From: Corinectria fuckeliana
Lineage: Eukaryota > Ascomycota > Sordariomycetes > Hypocreales > Nectriaceae
Reading direction: 5' to 3'
Assembly: GCA_019137255.1 (NCBI GenBank)
Contig: WPDH01000200.1
Span: forward strand, 186,001-250,000
Length of the DNA: 64,000 nt
Shown here: positions 1 to 11,893 of the stretch, piece by piece
How the letters are laid out: every line of letters starts with the position of its first letter
How positions within the stretch are numbered: the first letter of the stretch is position 1
Position numbers and translations under genes: made by a program
The notes under the pieces: generated by a model
Told to the model about the DNA's origin: nothing
Database searches by the model: none
The model's input: only the letters and a program-made list of their open reading frames with translations

Positions 1-1
1 A

Positions 2-1240
2 TCATCGGATGACTCTGATCACTCTCGCGGTACCATGCGCAAGAAGATGAAGAAAGTTCTTCGTAGAAGACGCAAGTCCAACGCCTCATCTATGGAAAGC
101 AGTGATACCAAAGCCGCTCGCGCCGCTCTGAAAGCCAGTCGTCGAAATGGAGATGAGACTGTTTCGGAAGCATCTACCTCTCGGCCCACGATCCCTCGGT
201 TCCCCTCAGTGGAAGGCAGCGAAGAAACCATGATGGATGGCGAACCTCGCCGCCATCACAAACGCCGTCATCGTCATCATAGATACCGCAAGAACAAGAA
301 GGACGTTCTTGACGAGGACAACGAAACCGGCATCCTCGCGAAGCCCAAGGTGACTTTTGACAACAACGCTCGGTCTAACGGCAATGGCGAACCTCGGCGT
401 GTCGACTTTGCAGTTCAGAACGACAATCAAATGGAGAATCAAAACGAAATCGAATGTGGCCCCGAAGGTAGTGGTCGACGACCGTTCCCTGTCCTTCGCG
501 GGATTTCCGTCAAGGCCCTCGCACCCAGCGTCTTCGTACAGAGCCCCGAAACAAATAGGTTGCCTGCTATGTCAGCGGGTCGTGTTCCTCGGGTTCGCTA
601 TGGTGTTCGGCGCACCAACTCACTTCCAGATCGCCTCAACCAGCAAACTCATCAGATCCGCCCTCCTGGCGTCATGTTCCCCGCCCAGATCCCACTGATG
701 GCGCTTAATGCCGCTACTGGTCCCGGTAAGGATGATGACTATGAAAACCACTTGTCTCGAGCTGGTTCGATCGTTCTCCTGCTCGTTTCAACTGCTCTCG
801 TTGCAGTCTGTGCTGAGTTTCTGGTCGACTCGATTCAGGAAGTTGTTAACTCATCGTCTATCGGCGAAACTTTCATCGGCCTGATTATTCTGCCCATCGT
901 TGGCAACGCCGCGGAGCACGTCACGGCTATCACTGTTGCAATGAAGAACAAGATGGATTTGGCTATTGGTGTTGCTGTAGGCAGCTCTATCCAGATTGCG
1001 ATCTTCGTCACGCCACTAGTGGTCATTTTGGGCTGGATCATGGATCGCGACATGACACTGTACTTCACTTTGTTTGAGACAGTCTGTCTCTTCGTGTCGG
1101 CTTTCATTGTGAACTTTCTGGTTCTGGATGGCCGGAGTAACTACCTGGAGGGCGCGCTGCTCTGTGCGATGTATTTGATCATCAGCGTCGTGGCCTTCTA
1201 CTACCCTGATGAGAACGAAGCTAGCTCCTTGGGAGCATAA
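2..1240 (+). CDS. CAX-family vacuolar cation/H+ exchanger, C-terminal part (5' end outside window)
   Basis: The frame is open from the window edge, so the true start lies upstream. The visible part begins with about 240 hydrophilic residues rich in Arg, His and Ser (a basic RRRRK stretch, a His-rich RRHHKRRHRHH stretch). Then come about five membrane segments. The second CAX repeat is clear: GETFIGLIILPIVGNAAEH carries the diagnostic GNAAEH cation-binding motif, followed by AVGSSIQIAIFVTP. In the family these proteins exchange H+ for Ca2+ (or Na+/K+) across the vacuolar membrane. The very long hydrophilic stretch before the second half resembles the Vnx1-like subgroup more than short Vcx1 proteins, but the first repeat is not in the window, so the subgroup is inference. 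No intron is seen in the visible part. Stop codon TAA at 1238-1240. Confidence 0.87.
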   Translation, partial: SSDDSDHSRGTMRKKMKKVLRRRRKSNASSMESSDTKAARAALKASRRNGDETVSEASTSRPTIPRFPSVEGSEETMMDGEPRRHHKRRHRHHRYRKNKKDVLDEDNETGILAKPKVTFDNNARSNGNGEPRRVDFAVQNDNQMENQNEIECGPEGSGRRPFPVLRGISVKALAPSVFVQSPETNRLPAMSAGRVPRVRYGVRRTNSLPDRLNQQTHQIRPPGVMFPAQIPLMALNAATGPGKDDDYENHLSRAGSIVLLLVSTALVAVCAEFLVDSIQEVVNSSSIGETFIGLIILPIVGNAAEHVTAITVAMKNKMDLAIGVAVGSSIQIAIFVTPLVVILGWIMDRDMTLYFTLFETVCLFVSAFIVNFLVLDGRSNYLEGALLCAMYLIISVVAFYYPDENEASSLGA

Positions 1241-2262
1241 GCGATCATTGTGTTCCAGTCGTGGATTACTGGTGAGAGTATCAAACGGCGAGCAACACTT
1301 GGGGTTATATGTTGAGAGGAAATCTAGTTATCGAAAGCATGGCATTGGGACATGTTAGTCGGCCAGATACTCCATCAATTTATGCTTGCAGTCATGGTTG
1401 TGTTCTTTCGGAAACACAATTGGCATGCTTGTTCCCCAATACTTTCATTCTCGCCACGTGCTACGCACCTATGATTTAACAGTGAGTGCGTTATCTGTTG
1501 CTAAAATATGGTTAATGAAAATTCGCACTGCAGACTTTGTCGAGGTAGCATCAACTGCTTAGTTTTAGTCGGTCTATTCTGAGGCAAATTGGTGTGACCT
1601 GGTAATTTGGAAACAAGTGCGACACAATGGAGTGATGTCTCTCCCTCGCAGCGTCTAGACTAGATAAATTAAAATAGGTATTTGCCTTTACTACCAAATA
1701 AGTATCAACTTTTAAGATGCCTGGCTTATTTCACTCGGTAGGTAAGCAGCCTGCGAGTATTGCCAAACTCTAGGGTACATTGAATGCGAATACAGCTCTA
1801 GGTACCTAGCTAGTGCCTGACTCGTCCCGCATAATTTCCACACTAATAGCGTCTCTGCAGCTAGCGATGGTAGATTAATCGAAGCGCTAAGTACGGAGAG
1901 TAGGTAAGGTAGGTAAGTATCGAGCATGACGATGTAGCACAGCCACAAAATGTGGGCGATGTACCTTCCCATCTGTTGGCTTGGAGTGTGAGGGACGTTG
2001 GATGCCTCTTTCAGTTAAGGTTTGTACTACTTACTTGATCCCTTCTGTGTTTGGGGTTGACCTCAGGTTTGCTTTGATAAACGGCCGTGCCTCGTGATTG
2101 TAACCTTGTTGGTGGAGGACGTCACTCTATCACAACGACATCTCCTCCACAACCTAGGTCCTTAATCGCATTGATCAATCGCGTTGGGAAGAAAGGGCCG
2201 CCTCCTCAGCTGCTCTACACAGTCGCCATACTCATTAACCGATTCACCCTCTCAAGCTAGCC
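1241..2262. other. intergenic region between exchanger and SPRY gene
   Basis: No convincing gene. It holds the 3' flank of the exchanger and the promoter and leader of the SPRY gene. TAGGTA-type short repeats occur around 1736-1745 and 1900-1920. Confidence 0.6.
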
Positions 2263-3498
2263 ATGTGCTTCGGCAGTAAAGACAAGCGGGACGACGAGCG
2301 GGCGCCCAGGCCGGCGCAGAGGCCTGCCTCCGCCCAGGGTGACGACAAGAAGAGCATTTACTTGCCGCAGCACACGCCAGGACAGTCCTCAGGAGGGCCC
2401 GGCTATGCGCCTCCGGAAGGACCTCCGCTGGATCGCAAGAAGGCCGGGTATGCGCCGCCTTCGGGGCCGCCTCCGGGGCAGTCATCACAGCAGGTATTCG
2501 CGCCGCCCCAGGGACCACCTTCGACACAGTCACTGCACCAGCAATATGCTCCTCCGTCGGGACCGCCTCCAAGACATTCATCGCCTCAGGAGTATGCTCC
2601 TCCTCCGGGCCCGCCTCCTGCCTCCAACGACTGGATCCAGCCTCCATCCGGCCCCCCTCCCTCGGCCGCGAAGCAGCCCCAGCATGACTGGGAGGCGGCG
2701 GTGCCTGACACGTCTTTGTTCCCGCCGCCGCCGGCCATCTTCAGCGGCTTCGAAAGGTCACTGACTAGTAACGCTAGTGAGGATGAGGCCATCGCCGGCG
2801 AGGACTGGTGCGAGCAGTATCCCCTGACACGGCCCATTGCCCTTGACCAGCTAGCTAGGACAGCCCTTGAGGCGGGCAACATCCGCCTCATGCAGCCCGC
2901 AGGCTTCAGCGGCAAGCTCAACTGGCTCAGTCCCGGCCGATGGGACGGCTACACGGCCAAGAACTCGCCTGATCGCTGCATCATCGGCTACCCGCCGCTG
3001 TACTCCGTGGTCGAGCACGATCCACTGCGCTCCGGCCACCCCAAGACCATCTACTACGAAGTCAAGCTGCGCGCCGACAGCCCGACAGTCTTTCTCGGGC
3101 TTGGCTTCACCGCCTTGCCGTACCCGTCCTTCCGCATGCCGGGCTGGCATCGCGGAAGTCTGGCCGTCCACGGCGACGACGGCCACAAGTACATTAATGA
3201 CCGCTGGGGCGGCAAGTCCTTCACCGACGAGTTCCGCCGGGGCGACACGTACGGCATCGGCATTACCTTCCGCGCCGTCGGCGAGACCAAGCCCCAGGCC
3301 GACATCTTCTTCACTCGCAACGGCACCCTGACAGGCGGCTGGGCGCTGCACGAAGAGACGGACGCCGAGCAGGATCTGCCCGTCACGGGTCTGGAGGGCC
3401 TGCACGACCTGAGCTGTGCGATTGGGACGTACGATGCCGTCAAGTTTGAGGTCATCTTTGATGCATCGAAGTGGTTGTATAGCCCTTACCAGGTCTGA
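2263..3498 (+). CDS. SPRY-domain protein with N-terminal Pro/Gly repeats
   Basis: Single exon, 411 residues. Residues 1-150 are disordered and carry about six copies of a YAPPxGPPP-type repeat. From about residue 165 there is a folded part. It includes a region typical of fungal SPRY (B30.2-like) proteins: GYPPLYSVVEHDPL, KTIYYEVKL, FLGLGFTALPYPSFRMPGWHRGSLAVHGDDGH, a conserved DRWGGK and DIFFTRNG. SPRY domains bind partner proteins. In yeast, SPRY proteins such as Ssh4 and Ear1 act as adaptors for the ubiquitin ligase Rsp5, but this protein has no transmembrane segment, so equating it with them is not supported. The start is the first ATG after a pyrimidine-rich leader and gives the conserved MCFGSKDKR beginning, where a Cys near the N-terminus might be lipidated (inference). 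Confidence 0.85.
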   Translation: MCFGSKDKRDDERAPRPAQRPASAQGDDKKSIYLPQHTPGQSSGGPGYAPPEGPPLDRKKAGYAPPSGPPPGQSSQQVFAPPQGPPSTQSLHQQYAPPSGPPPRHSSPQEYAPPPGPPPASNDWIQPPSGPPPSAAKQPQHDWEAAVPDTSLFPPPPAIFSGFERSLTSNASEDEAIAGEDWCEQYPLTRPIALDQLARTALEAGNIRLMQPAGFSGKLNWLSPGRWDGYTAKNSPDRCIIGYPPLYSVVEHDPLRSGHPKTIYYEVKLRADSPTVFLGLGFTALPYPSFRMPGWHRGSLAVHGDDGHKYINDRWGGKSFTDEFRRGDTYGIGITFRAVGETKPQADIFFTRNGTLTGGWALHEETDAEQDLPVTGLEGLHDLSCAIGTYDAVKFEVIFDASKWLYSPYQV

Positions 3499-5167
3499 GC
3501 GCGATGCTGGAGTTGGGTCTGGATAAAGAGTCAAACTTGCTGAGTATCTATTTTTTTGTGTTACTTGCTCTCGATTTTCTTTTCGTACGGTACATATTTG
3601 AACAACTGGTTGGGACCACATTCCCCGGACCCTATGAATTAGAATAGTGCCTTTGCAATCAAAACCACTGGAATATCCCAGTTTTCATCGTTGGACCCGA
3701 GGAATGTAATGTGAAGCCCCACTGGGCAACCGCAGCTAACTAATCGCACCGTCCAGTTCCCCTCGGTGACTGCGTTGAATTCCCTCGACAAAGCCTTCCT
3801 CTGTATTAGAAGAGGCTAAGAGGTCGCCCAATTCTGCGAAGTACGGGGCGTCGCCGGCCGTGGCGTGGATGAATTATACCAACGGGTACATGGATGGGAT
3901 TCCCGAACGAGAGCTTGTATGGGCTTAGCAACGATTGGATGTTGAATGAGTTGACCGAAGGTAATGATTTATTGGAAGATCCTGATGGAAAGTAACGGCG
4001 GACACGTTTGGTAAGGTCCGCATGAGTTCCATGTGCTTCTGTCTTACTTGGGCAATGTGAGCAACCTTGACAAGACAGTCGTTGGGAGTTGAAGTAAACG
4101 GTAGGCTGGCGACCCATTGGGTCTCTGGGAGGAAGTGTGAGCCGAAGAGGTGGACCAAGAACACTGGGGACGTCCAGGACGACGCTGCCTGGTTGCTTCA
4201 GCCGCTAATAGTTTCGATGGTCCTGAGATGTGAAGAATATGGTGGGATCGCGGGTCACTGGGGACAGCTCTGGGAGTACAAATTGGAAGACCTTTTTGCT
4301 TAGGTGTACTGAGGCTGACGATGACTGTGCCGGACCGCTATCTTGGTGTAAGTGGAGTTTGGGACTAGAGCATCTCAAAAGACGAGGACGCGGAGAGGGG
4401 TTGCGAGGCCATGATAGAGCCTATGATGGAGTGCAAATGAGAAACACTGAAAATTGAGGAGAAGACGGAGCCGTGAAAGAAGACACAGTAGACTATAGGT
4501 TCCTAATCGTAATAATATATTTGGAAAGTTGCTAAGAAAGACGAAGTCGAGTAATAGTGACTTTTATAACATCGAATAGCTCACTTTGATTTTGCGACTG
4601 GCCATTGGATCGTTCTTGTTCGTGAACAAGAACACAATATGAGAGGCACAAGTACACAGAAAGTTCACAAGAGAGAGGGGGAAACAACGAGGCAATGAGT
4701 GATGGTGCGCAAGACAACGGTTGGCAGAGTGAGCTGGCATTCTCACCACCCTGATGGTAGTCTGACCAGACTAGTCTCGAATAGAGGATACGAGGAGAGA
4801 AGAGGCGTAAACCGGTGTCATTATAGGGATCAAGCGTCTAAACTCGCATATAGGACAAAGCAAACATGCTTATGACCGAGCCATCGACTCTCCGGGACAA
4901 CTACAAGTGCCTGTGGAATGGATAGAGCTGACAAGGGCGGTTGTGTTTTATGTTACCGAGACGAGTATTATGCTTTAAGTTTGTTATCTGGTTGAATCAT
5001 GTATTGAGGTGGATGCATATAGCGGGGCTAACTATCGCTCCCGTCTCGCTTAGTTGCAACCCCACCATTGATTGAGCTCTAGCCGTAGTCTAACATGTTC
5101 GCGCCTTCGAGACCATCGCGTAGGAAATGCTCTGTCCCACCAACGATATTCCTCATACACCGCCACC
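3499..5167. other. intergenic region with possible remnant of a minus-strand gene
   Basis: No intact gene. On the minus strand between about 4170 and 3740 there are coding-like stretches in different frames, for example VHLFGSHFLPETQWVASLPF at about 4100-4160 and FIHATAGDAPYFAELGDLLA at about 3810-3870. Stops separate them. They could be a decayed gene, but I do not recognise the family. Confidence 0.4.
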
Positions 5168-6663
5168 ATGGACGTAGACAGCGAAAACGACCTTCTCAGC
5201 CGGGTCGCATTAGGCGCTCTTGTTGAAGGGTGAGTTCTGCTGTATTCCTAAGCTCGTCTACTCGCCCATATCTAAACAAAATGACAGAGACGCCTGGCCT
5301 GGCTTGCGCAGCGACTTGCTTGACCGACTCGACGAGGTCTGCTCCCTTCGCTGTACTTTCCAACGCGGCGCATCGATTGAGAGGGCTCTCTAACCTCCCA
5401 TAGATTGCACACAACGAGTTTCTCATCCCTAATCTCCCTCCCCCTCCAGCGGCTCCCCGTCCCGCCTCCTCACCACGCGTGTCACCCTTGCTGTCATCGC
5501 CTCTCGCCTCGTCTCAAGAACCCGGCAAGGAGAATGCGCCCCCCGAATCGCCGCCGGCCACCCAGCCCGTTGACTCTGGCGCGCTTCCCAAGCAGATCGC
5601 TGACATGTTGGCCGACATCACCTCCCACCTCCAAACCTTCGACACGTGCCCGCCGCACACCATCCAGCGGCTCGCCGAGCTGGTCCTGCAACCCCGGGCA
5701 CACTACAAGGCGCTGGCCACGTACCTTCATGCTGTCGACAGGGTAGTACAGGTGACGTCCGGGATCGGCACGTACCCTCTGCCCCCCGCCATCCCTGACA
5801 TGTCCTCCATGCACCTCAATGGCGATGACGCCAAAGACCCGGCTGTATCAGTGGCATGGAGTAACCCCACCACCGCGGCCCTGGGGACGGACGAGGCTTT
5901 GGGAGGGGCTCTGTTGACCCCTATCCCGTGGTTGACGAGACGCAGTCCCGAGAGCAGCCAAGATACGCCTGGCGCGCAGATCCACAGCGAGAGTACAGAG
6001 ACGATCGATGGCCCCAATGGCGTGGGTAGCATCGAGACCGTCTCTGTGAGCGTGAACGGTGTTCCTTCTACTGGACACACGAGGGGCGTCACGCAAGGCG
6101 AGCTCCTTCGACAGGAGCAGCGAGCAGGAGTTGTCCCGGTGAGCCAGCTTTCACGAGCCCATGAATTGGTTGCTGAAGAGGAGCGTGCTCAGGGCGCGGA
6201 GCGCGAAGACGAAGAAAGACGAGAAGAAGACGAGGAGACGCCGCATGCAAGAGGACCCGATGAGATTGGCGTCAACGACACAGGCCTACAGGGCACTTCG
6301 ACAAGTTACGTTGGCGAGGGTGGTCTCGAAATGGAGGATATCGATGTCGAAGCAGCGGTGGGGAGGAAGCACGGCGGCGAAGATTCCAATCCGGAAGGGA
6401 ATGCGGAGAACCACAGAGAGGCCCGAAGCCCCAGTGCAGAGAGCGTCGGAACTAAGCGTGAGGCGGAACAAGACCTAGAGGGTGAGCCTCCTAAAAAGAT
6501 CAAGGAGGTTGCGAAGGATGTCGACGAAGATGAGGTTGATGCCGAGACCAAAGCTGATGCCGACCCTACCGAAACCGAGGCTGAGAAAAGTGAGACCTCC
6601 GCTCTAGCTCCTACCGAAGAAGCCACTGTGGAGGAAGGAGGCGACAAGATGGATACGAAATAG
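5168..6663 (+). CDS. protein phosphatase 4 core regulatory subunit R2 (PPP4R2) homologue
   Basis: Three exons: 5168-5229, 5288-5336 and 5404-6663, giving 456 residues. Phases match at both junctions and a ctaac branch site precedes the second acceptor; the second donor is the weak GTCTGC. The N-terminal 120 residues fit PPP4R2: WPGLRSDLLDRLDEIAHNEF, then PPHTIQRLAELVLQPRAHY, the family signature, followed by YLHAVDRVVQVTSGIGTYP. In the family R2 binds the PP4 catalytic subunit and helps in the response to DNA damage. The remaining 330 residues are disordered and very acidic, with a Lys-rich patch (PPKKIKEV) that may act in nuclear import, as in other R2 proteins with acidic tails. The ATG lies in a good context (CACCATGG). 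Confidence 0.87.
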
Positions 6664-7474
6664 AGACAGGTTGAGGCGGTGGAAGAGGACTAGGGAGGTT
6701 GAGCTGGGAATGGGTTCCCGATGAGATTGCATGATACCACGAGCCGGATTTTGGAATTGTACCACCACTATATTTACTTGGGACTACTAGAAATACTGGA
6801 CTGAAACTCCTATGAGATGATAGTTTTTTTGAGGCAAAGGGATTTTGAAGAGGAGCAGTGTGAAGACATGGGATTATGATATAGATTAGAGACGGGCGGT
6901 ACTCGGAAGCAGAGACGTTACGACGGGGGGAGGCCTTGATGCGGTCAAGATATGCTTAAGCATGGGCTTGTCTGAGTCACAGCCACTAGAACATACTGCC
7001 TACCTCTATAGATTAGCATCCAATTGAACAATGCGTCCACATACGGCAATTGTCTTTTCCCATTCGATTCGTGGCTATCCAAACAGGGAGGCCGTCCCTC
7101 TCTGGGCCCAGACTCGGGGATGACAGCGCCGTTGCCGTGGCGACAAGCGCCGTTGGCCATGTTATCCCGGCCACCAACGGCCCACACAATAGCCCTGCCG
7201 TAACAACACCGCCGCCGGACCCCTCCACACCGCCAGGATCGAGGACTCAGCATTTGAAGATTGGGGGTTTGCGTGACAGCGACACCCGATATTCTTCTCC
7301 TCCACACATTCTGCCCCTTTTCACCATCTCCATCCGACAGCCGACAGTGAGCGAGCGAGCGACCGAACGCATCTATAACCCAGCCCGCCTACTCAGGCCA
7401 ACCCCTCGCAACGACCGCCCATCGTGGCTTTCCAAAGACTAACGCGCTCGGATCGGGAGCAAAGCCGTATCGCC
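6664..7474. other. intergenic region, PPP4R2 3' flank and kinesin promoter
   Basis: No gene seen. An open frame at 7050-7442 ends just before the kinesin start and has the composition of leader DNA. A gagcgagcgagcg stretch lies near 7349. Confidence 0.55.
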
Positions 7475-10400
7475 ATGGGTTCCAGTATCCGCTCTAGCGC
7501 TAGCAGCCGCGGCGGCGTGAGGCAGGGCACGAGGGCATCGTCGGCCAGGCACGGCTCCGTCATCGCGACGCGCAACGGTGCCGTGTCGCCCGCGGCGTCT
7601 GTCGCCTCGACCAACACGGTCGGCGCGAAGCGCAAGGAGCGCGACTTCGAGGCCGATGCGAGCGCCGAGGAGACCAACATCAACGTCGTGGTGCGGTGTC
7701 GCGGTCGCAACGAGCGCGAAGTTCGCGAGAATAGCAATGTCGTCGTCAACGCGGACGCCGTCAAGGGCAAGATTGTCGAGCTGTCCATGGGGCCGAACGC
7801 CCTCAGCAACCGCTCGTACAACTTCGATCGCGTCTTTTCGCAAGCTGCCGACCAGAACATGGTGTTTGACGACACGGTCAAGCCGATCCTAGACGAGGTG
7901 CGTTGATTCTGCGGGTCAGAGCCGCTGGCCATTGCTAACGTTGCTGCTACTGATAGATGCTTGCGGGATACAACTGTACCATCTTTGCTTACGGCCAAAC
8001 GGGTACGGGAAAGACATACACTATGTCTGGCGATATGACCGATACTCTAGGCCTTCTATCCGACGACGCTGGCATCATCCCCCGCGTGCTATACCAGCTA
8101 TTTAACAAGCTTCAGCTCGAGGACGCCGAGAGCACCATCAAGTGTTCATTCATCGAGCTATACAACGAGGAACTCCGGGACTTGCTGTCGGTCGACGAGG
8201 GCGCCAAGCTAAAAATATACGACGACACATCACGGCGCGGCCACTCTAGCACTATCGTGCAGGGCATGGAGGAGAAGCACATCAAGAACGCCACTGAGGG
8301 TATCCAGGTGCTCCAAGAGGGCAGCTTGAAACGCCAGGTCGCTGCGACCAAGTGCAACGACCTTAGCTCCCGTTCCCACACCGTCTTTACCATCACCACA
8401 TATGTAAAGAAGCCCAACGAGAACGGCGTTGAGGCCCTCGTCAGCGCCGGCAAGCTGAACCTCGTCGATCTGGCTGGCAGCGAGAATATCCAACGATCTG
8501 GAGCGGAGAACAAGCGCGCTGCCGAGGCCGGCTTGATCAACAAGTCCCTGTTGACTCTTGGACGAGTTATCAACGCGCTCGTCGATCGAGGCGCTCACAT
8601 CCCCTATCGAGAATCCAAGTTAACGCGCCTCCTGCAAGACTCACTTGGCGGTAGGACGAAGACGTGCATCATTGCTACCATCTCGCCCGCTAAGAGCAAC
8701 CTGGAAGAGACCATTTCCACCCTCGACTACGCTTTCCGGGCCAAGAATATCAAAAACAAGCCCCAGCTCAACCCCATGGTAGAGAAAAAGACTTTGTTGC
8801 GGGACTTTACCGCAGAGATTGAAAAGCTAAAGAGCGAGCTGATATCGACGCGGCAGCGCAATGGCGTCTACCTGTCCAACGATGTGTACGAGGAGATGAC
8901 GGCTCAGAGCGAGTCTCGGCGCATCGTTACCGAGGAACAAGCAGCCAAGATCGAGACCCTAGAAAGCAACCTGCGCAACAAGGTCCATGAACTCTACAAT
9001 CTCACATCCGCGTTTATGGGACTGAAGAAGGATCACGAGGGCACCAAGGCCTTGTTGGACGACGCCAAGGAGGTTTTGGATCAGACGGAGATCGTCCTGT
9101 CGGCTACCCGCAAGACACTAGCCGAGGAGACACAGCTGAGAAAGGCGCATCAGAGGACGGAGGCAAAGTTGACGGAGATTGGCGGCCAGCTCATCAACAA
9201 GCTCCACAAGACGGTCCAAGACGTCGGCGGCCTGCACGCGAAGAACAAGCGCAAGTCAGACCTGCAATCTCTGAACCGAGCCACTTGGGGCACGTCGCAA
9301 GACCAGGTTGCCGACGTGACATCGATGGTGGAGCGACGGGTCCAAGAGTTCCAGGAAGAGCAGGAGGAGCAAATCTCCAATGTGTCGCAGCGGATGGAAG
9401 AGTTTGTTGGCGAGGAGCTGGGCAAGCTGTCGTCGACGCAGGCCTTCCTCGACGAGCACCTCGGAATCTTTGTCGAGTCTAAGAAGCAGCTCCTCGACGA
9501 AAAGCAGAAGTCCAAGGACGGCATGGATGAGTTTCTGGAGGAGATCAAAGAGGTCCGCGATACTGTCAAGCAGCGGATGGGGGAGAGCCTGCAGGCCATC
9601 TCCCTCTCCGCGGAGAGGATAGCCGCCGACATGTTGAGTGAGATGACGGCTTTCCACGGCCAGGTACGTCTAATAACCGCGTGAAAGAACGAACCTTGTT
9701 GAGTAGGACTAACAGCGTGCAGCTACATACATCCTATAGTGCACTCGGCAAGGACTGCAAAGTGGTATTTGACGACCTCGTCAAGCACATTGCCGTTCAG
9801 CGTGCCGAGTCTGACAACCTCAGACGTCAACTCCAGTCGGCGACGAACACCATCGTGCTACAGAACGCCAGCGTCTCCACTCGCATCCAGGAGGTTCTGG
9901 AGGAGGAGCGTCGACAGGCGGTCGAGGAACGACAAAAGCTCGTATCGCAGATTACAGGCTTGATCAACACCCAGGCTGAAGCCCAGGAGACGCGCCTCGC
10001 CGAGAAGGCATCTCTGATCCAGAAGAACGTGGTCGAGACCAACACTTGCCTGGAGGACGCCGTGGCTCAGTATGGTCAGGGCATGGAGTCTTGGGACCAG
10101 AAGGAGGGCGAGCTGCTGGACGACGTCAAGCAGTCCCGCGACCAGGTCAAGACGAAGCTGAAGGACGACTGGACTTCTGCCAACGAACTCAGCACGTCGA
10201 TCCAGACCACGGCCAAGTCGGTGCATGCCGAGACGGTGCGCGTCGTGGACGAGCAGATCAAGGATCTGGACGTCCAGATGGAGGCTCTCGACGACTTCGT
10301 GACGCGTGCCAAGTCGGAGAACGCACACCACCACGAGGCGCACGCTCAGTCGGCACAGTCCCTGTCCAACGCGGTCGAGGAATCGTTCGACAACATCTCA

Positions 10401-11084
10401 GCCCACTTCAAGACGACCTTCGACCGCGTCAAGAACCTGGGCGAGGAGATGGAGCTCGACCTCGACGAGCTGCATGGCCAGCTGGAGCCCCTCGGCGACC
10501 AGCTCTGCCAGCCCCTGTCCAACCTCCGCGAAGACATGGCTGCCAAGGCTCTCCACGAGTACCAGCCCACGGGCCAGACGCCGGCCAAGGCGCAGTATCA
10601 CTACCCAACGGAGCTCCCTCGCACCGAGGACCACGACCTCATCATCGCCCGTGTCGACGATCCACCGACGCCGACGAGGGATGCGGACAGCCTCGACAAG
10701 GACACCACCATCGTCTTCGCCGATCTCGACTGCCCCCAGAAGATGATGACGTCGCCGCCGCGCCCGCAGACCCGTGCCTCCAATGCGAGCGCCCCCGAAC
10801 ACAACCACAACCTGCTGGGGATGGGCACGAGCCTCCGCGAGGTGAACCCCAACGTCACCACCAACCTGACGGCGGGCTGCATCGGCTTCGACCCGCGCCA
10901 GAGCGTCATGTCCATGCCGCCCGAGCGCACGATGCCGCTGTTTAAGCGCAGCACCCGTGCCACGCGCAGCACGAAGAAGCAGGCCGTCGGCAGCATCTCC
11001 TCGGTCGGCGAGGGCACCGAGAACCTCCCCCTGACGGACTTTTCGCGGAGTCTCTCTAGGAGGAAGAGCCCCCGTCTCAACTAG
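7475..11084 (+). CDS. bimC: kinesin-5 (BimC/Eg5) mitotic motor
   Basis: Three exons: 7475-7897, 7957-9663 and 9723-11084, giving 1163 residues, the usual size of fungal BimC. An in-frame ATG at 7424 would add 17 residues. The motor begins at about residue 68 (NINVVVRCRGRN). P-loop GQTGTGKT lies at residues 154-161, followed by the switch motifs SSRSH and DLAGSE and the neck KNIKNKPQLNP. A long coiled coil follows. The tail holds the BimC box (TGQTP at residues 993-997, followed by AK..Y.YP.ELPRT), the site phosphorylated by Cdk1 in this family. Kinesin-5 forms bipolar tetramers that slide antiparallel spindle microtubules apart and separate the poles. The presence of both motor and BimC box makes the assignment firm. 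Confidence 0.96.
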
Positions 11085-11827
11085 ACAGAGTCTAGTCCTT
11101 CCTTCCTGGCTTTGGTGTGATTTGTTAAGCGGGTTTCCTTTGTGTATCGTTCGAACTTATAATGGATATGCAACATCTTGGGTTTCTGGACGGGCATGGC
11201 TTGGGGTTTGGGCGTTAGGGGCAAGGATGATGGCTTTATCATTCGGTTCCTGGGATGAATTGAAGGGACTTTTTTATATATCACGTTGCAGAGTTATTTG
11301 AGTACTTTGATACCCTTTGGCTTTTGAGACACTGAGTAATTACATTGATATTCTTGTGCAACGGTTTGGGTTCATTGCTAGTACTTTCGTGAAGAGGCGG
11401 GATTGAAGTCAAGTCTTGTAGTGAGTTAAGAGGGAGTATGGTCGATGTCCGACAGCAGACATACGAAATTATTGGGAAAATGAACGAATGGCTGGTCAAG
11501 TGTTGGAATAAGGCGATAACTCGACCGCAACTCCTACATATTCTGATAAGGTAAGTATTAAGACGAGAATTCTACGTAGTATGTCACAAACTCGTAAACG
11601 AACCCTTGTACGTCATGTGCTAAAGGCCACGGTAGGCCACGATAGGCCACGATTGATGCAGAACACAGATTGATAAGAACATGTACTTGCTAGGGAGGGT
11701 CCGCCCGCTAGTCAGATCCGGGGAAAGATGTCGGCAAGCTGGACATCAGCACGTGTCCCGGGTGGTTTCCGCACACTGCCGCGTCACGAAAATGTACCGA
11801 ATTCCAGAATTCCAAGGGGCCAGGGTA

Positions 11828-11853
11828 GGGGGGGGGGGGGGGGGGGCCCCCNN

Positions 11854-11891
<38 letters not shown>
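11828..11891. other. assembly gap: NN flanked by poly-G
   Basis: A run of 19 G (11828-11846) is followed by five C, two undetermined bases at 11852-11853, and then about 38 G up to 11891. This looks like a join or a sequencing artefact of homopolymers, not natural sequence. Order and distance across this point should not be trusted. Confidence 0.9.

Positions 11892-11893
<2 letters not shown>

Noticed and set aside
2851..3621. 256-codon open frame on minus over the SPRY gene
   Set aside because: Antisense shadow of a GC-rich gene; no features of its own.
10046..10945. 299-codon open frame on plus, inside the kinesin gene
   Set aside because: Out of frame with the kinesin exon; low-complexity product and open only because of GC-rich codon use.
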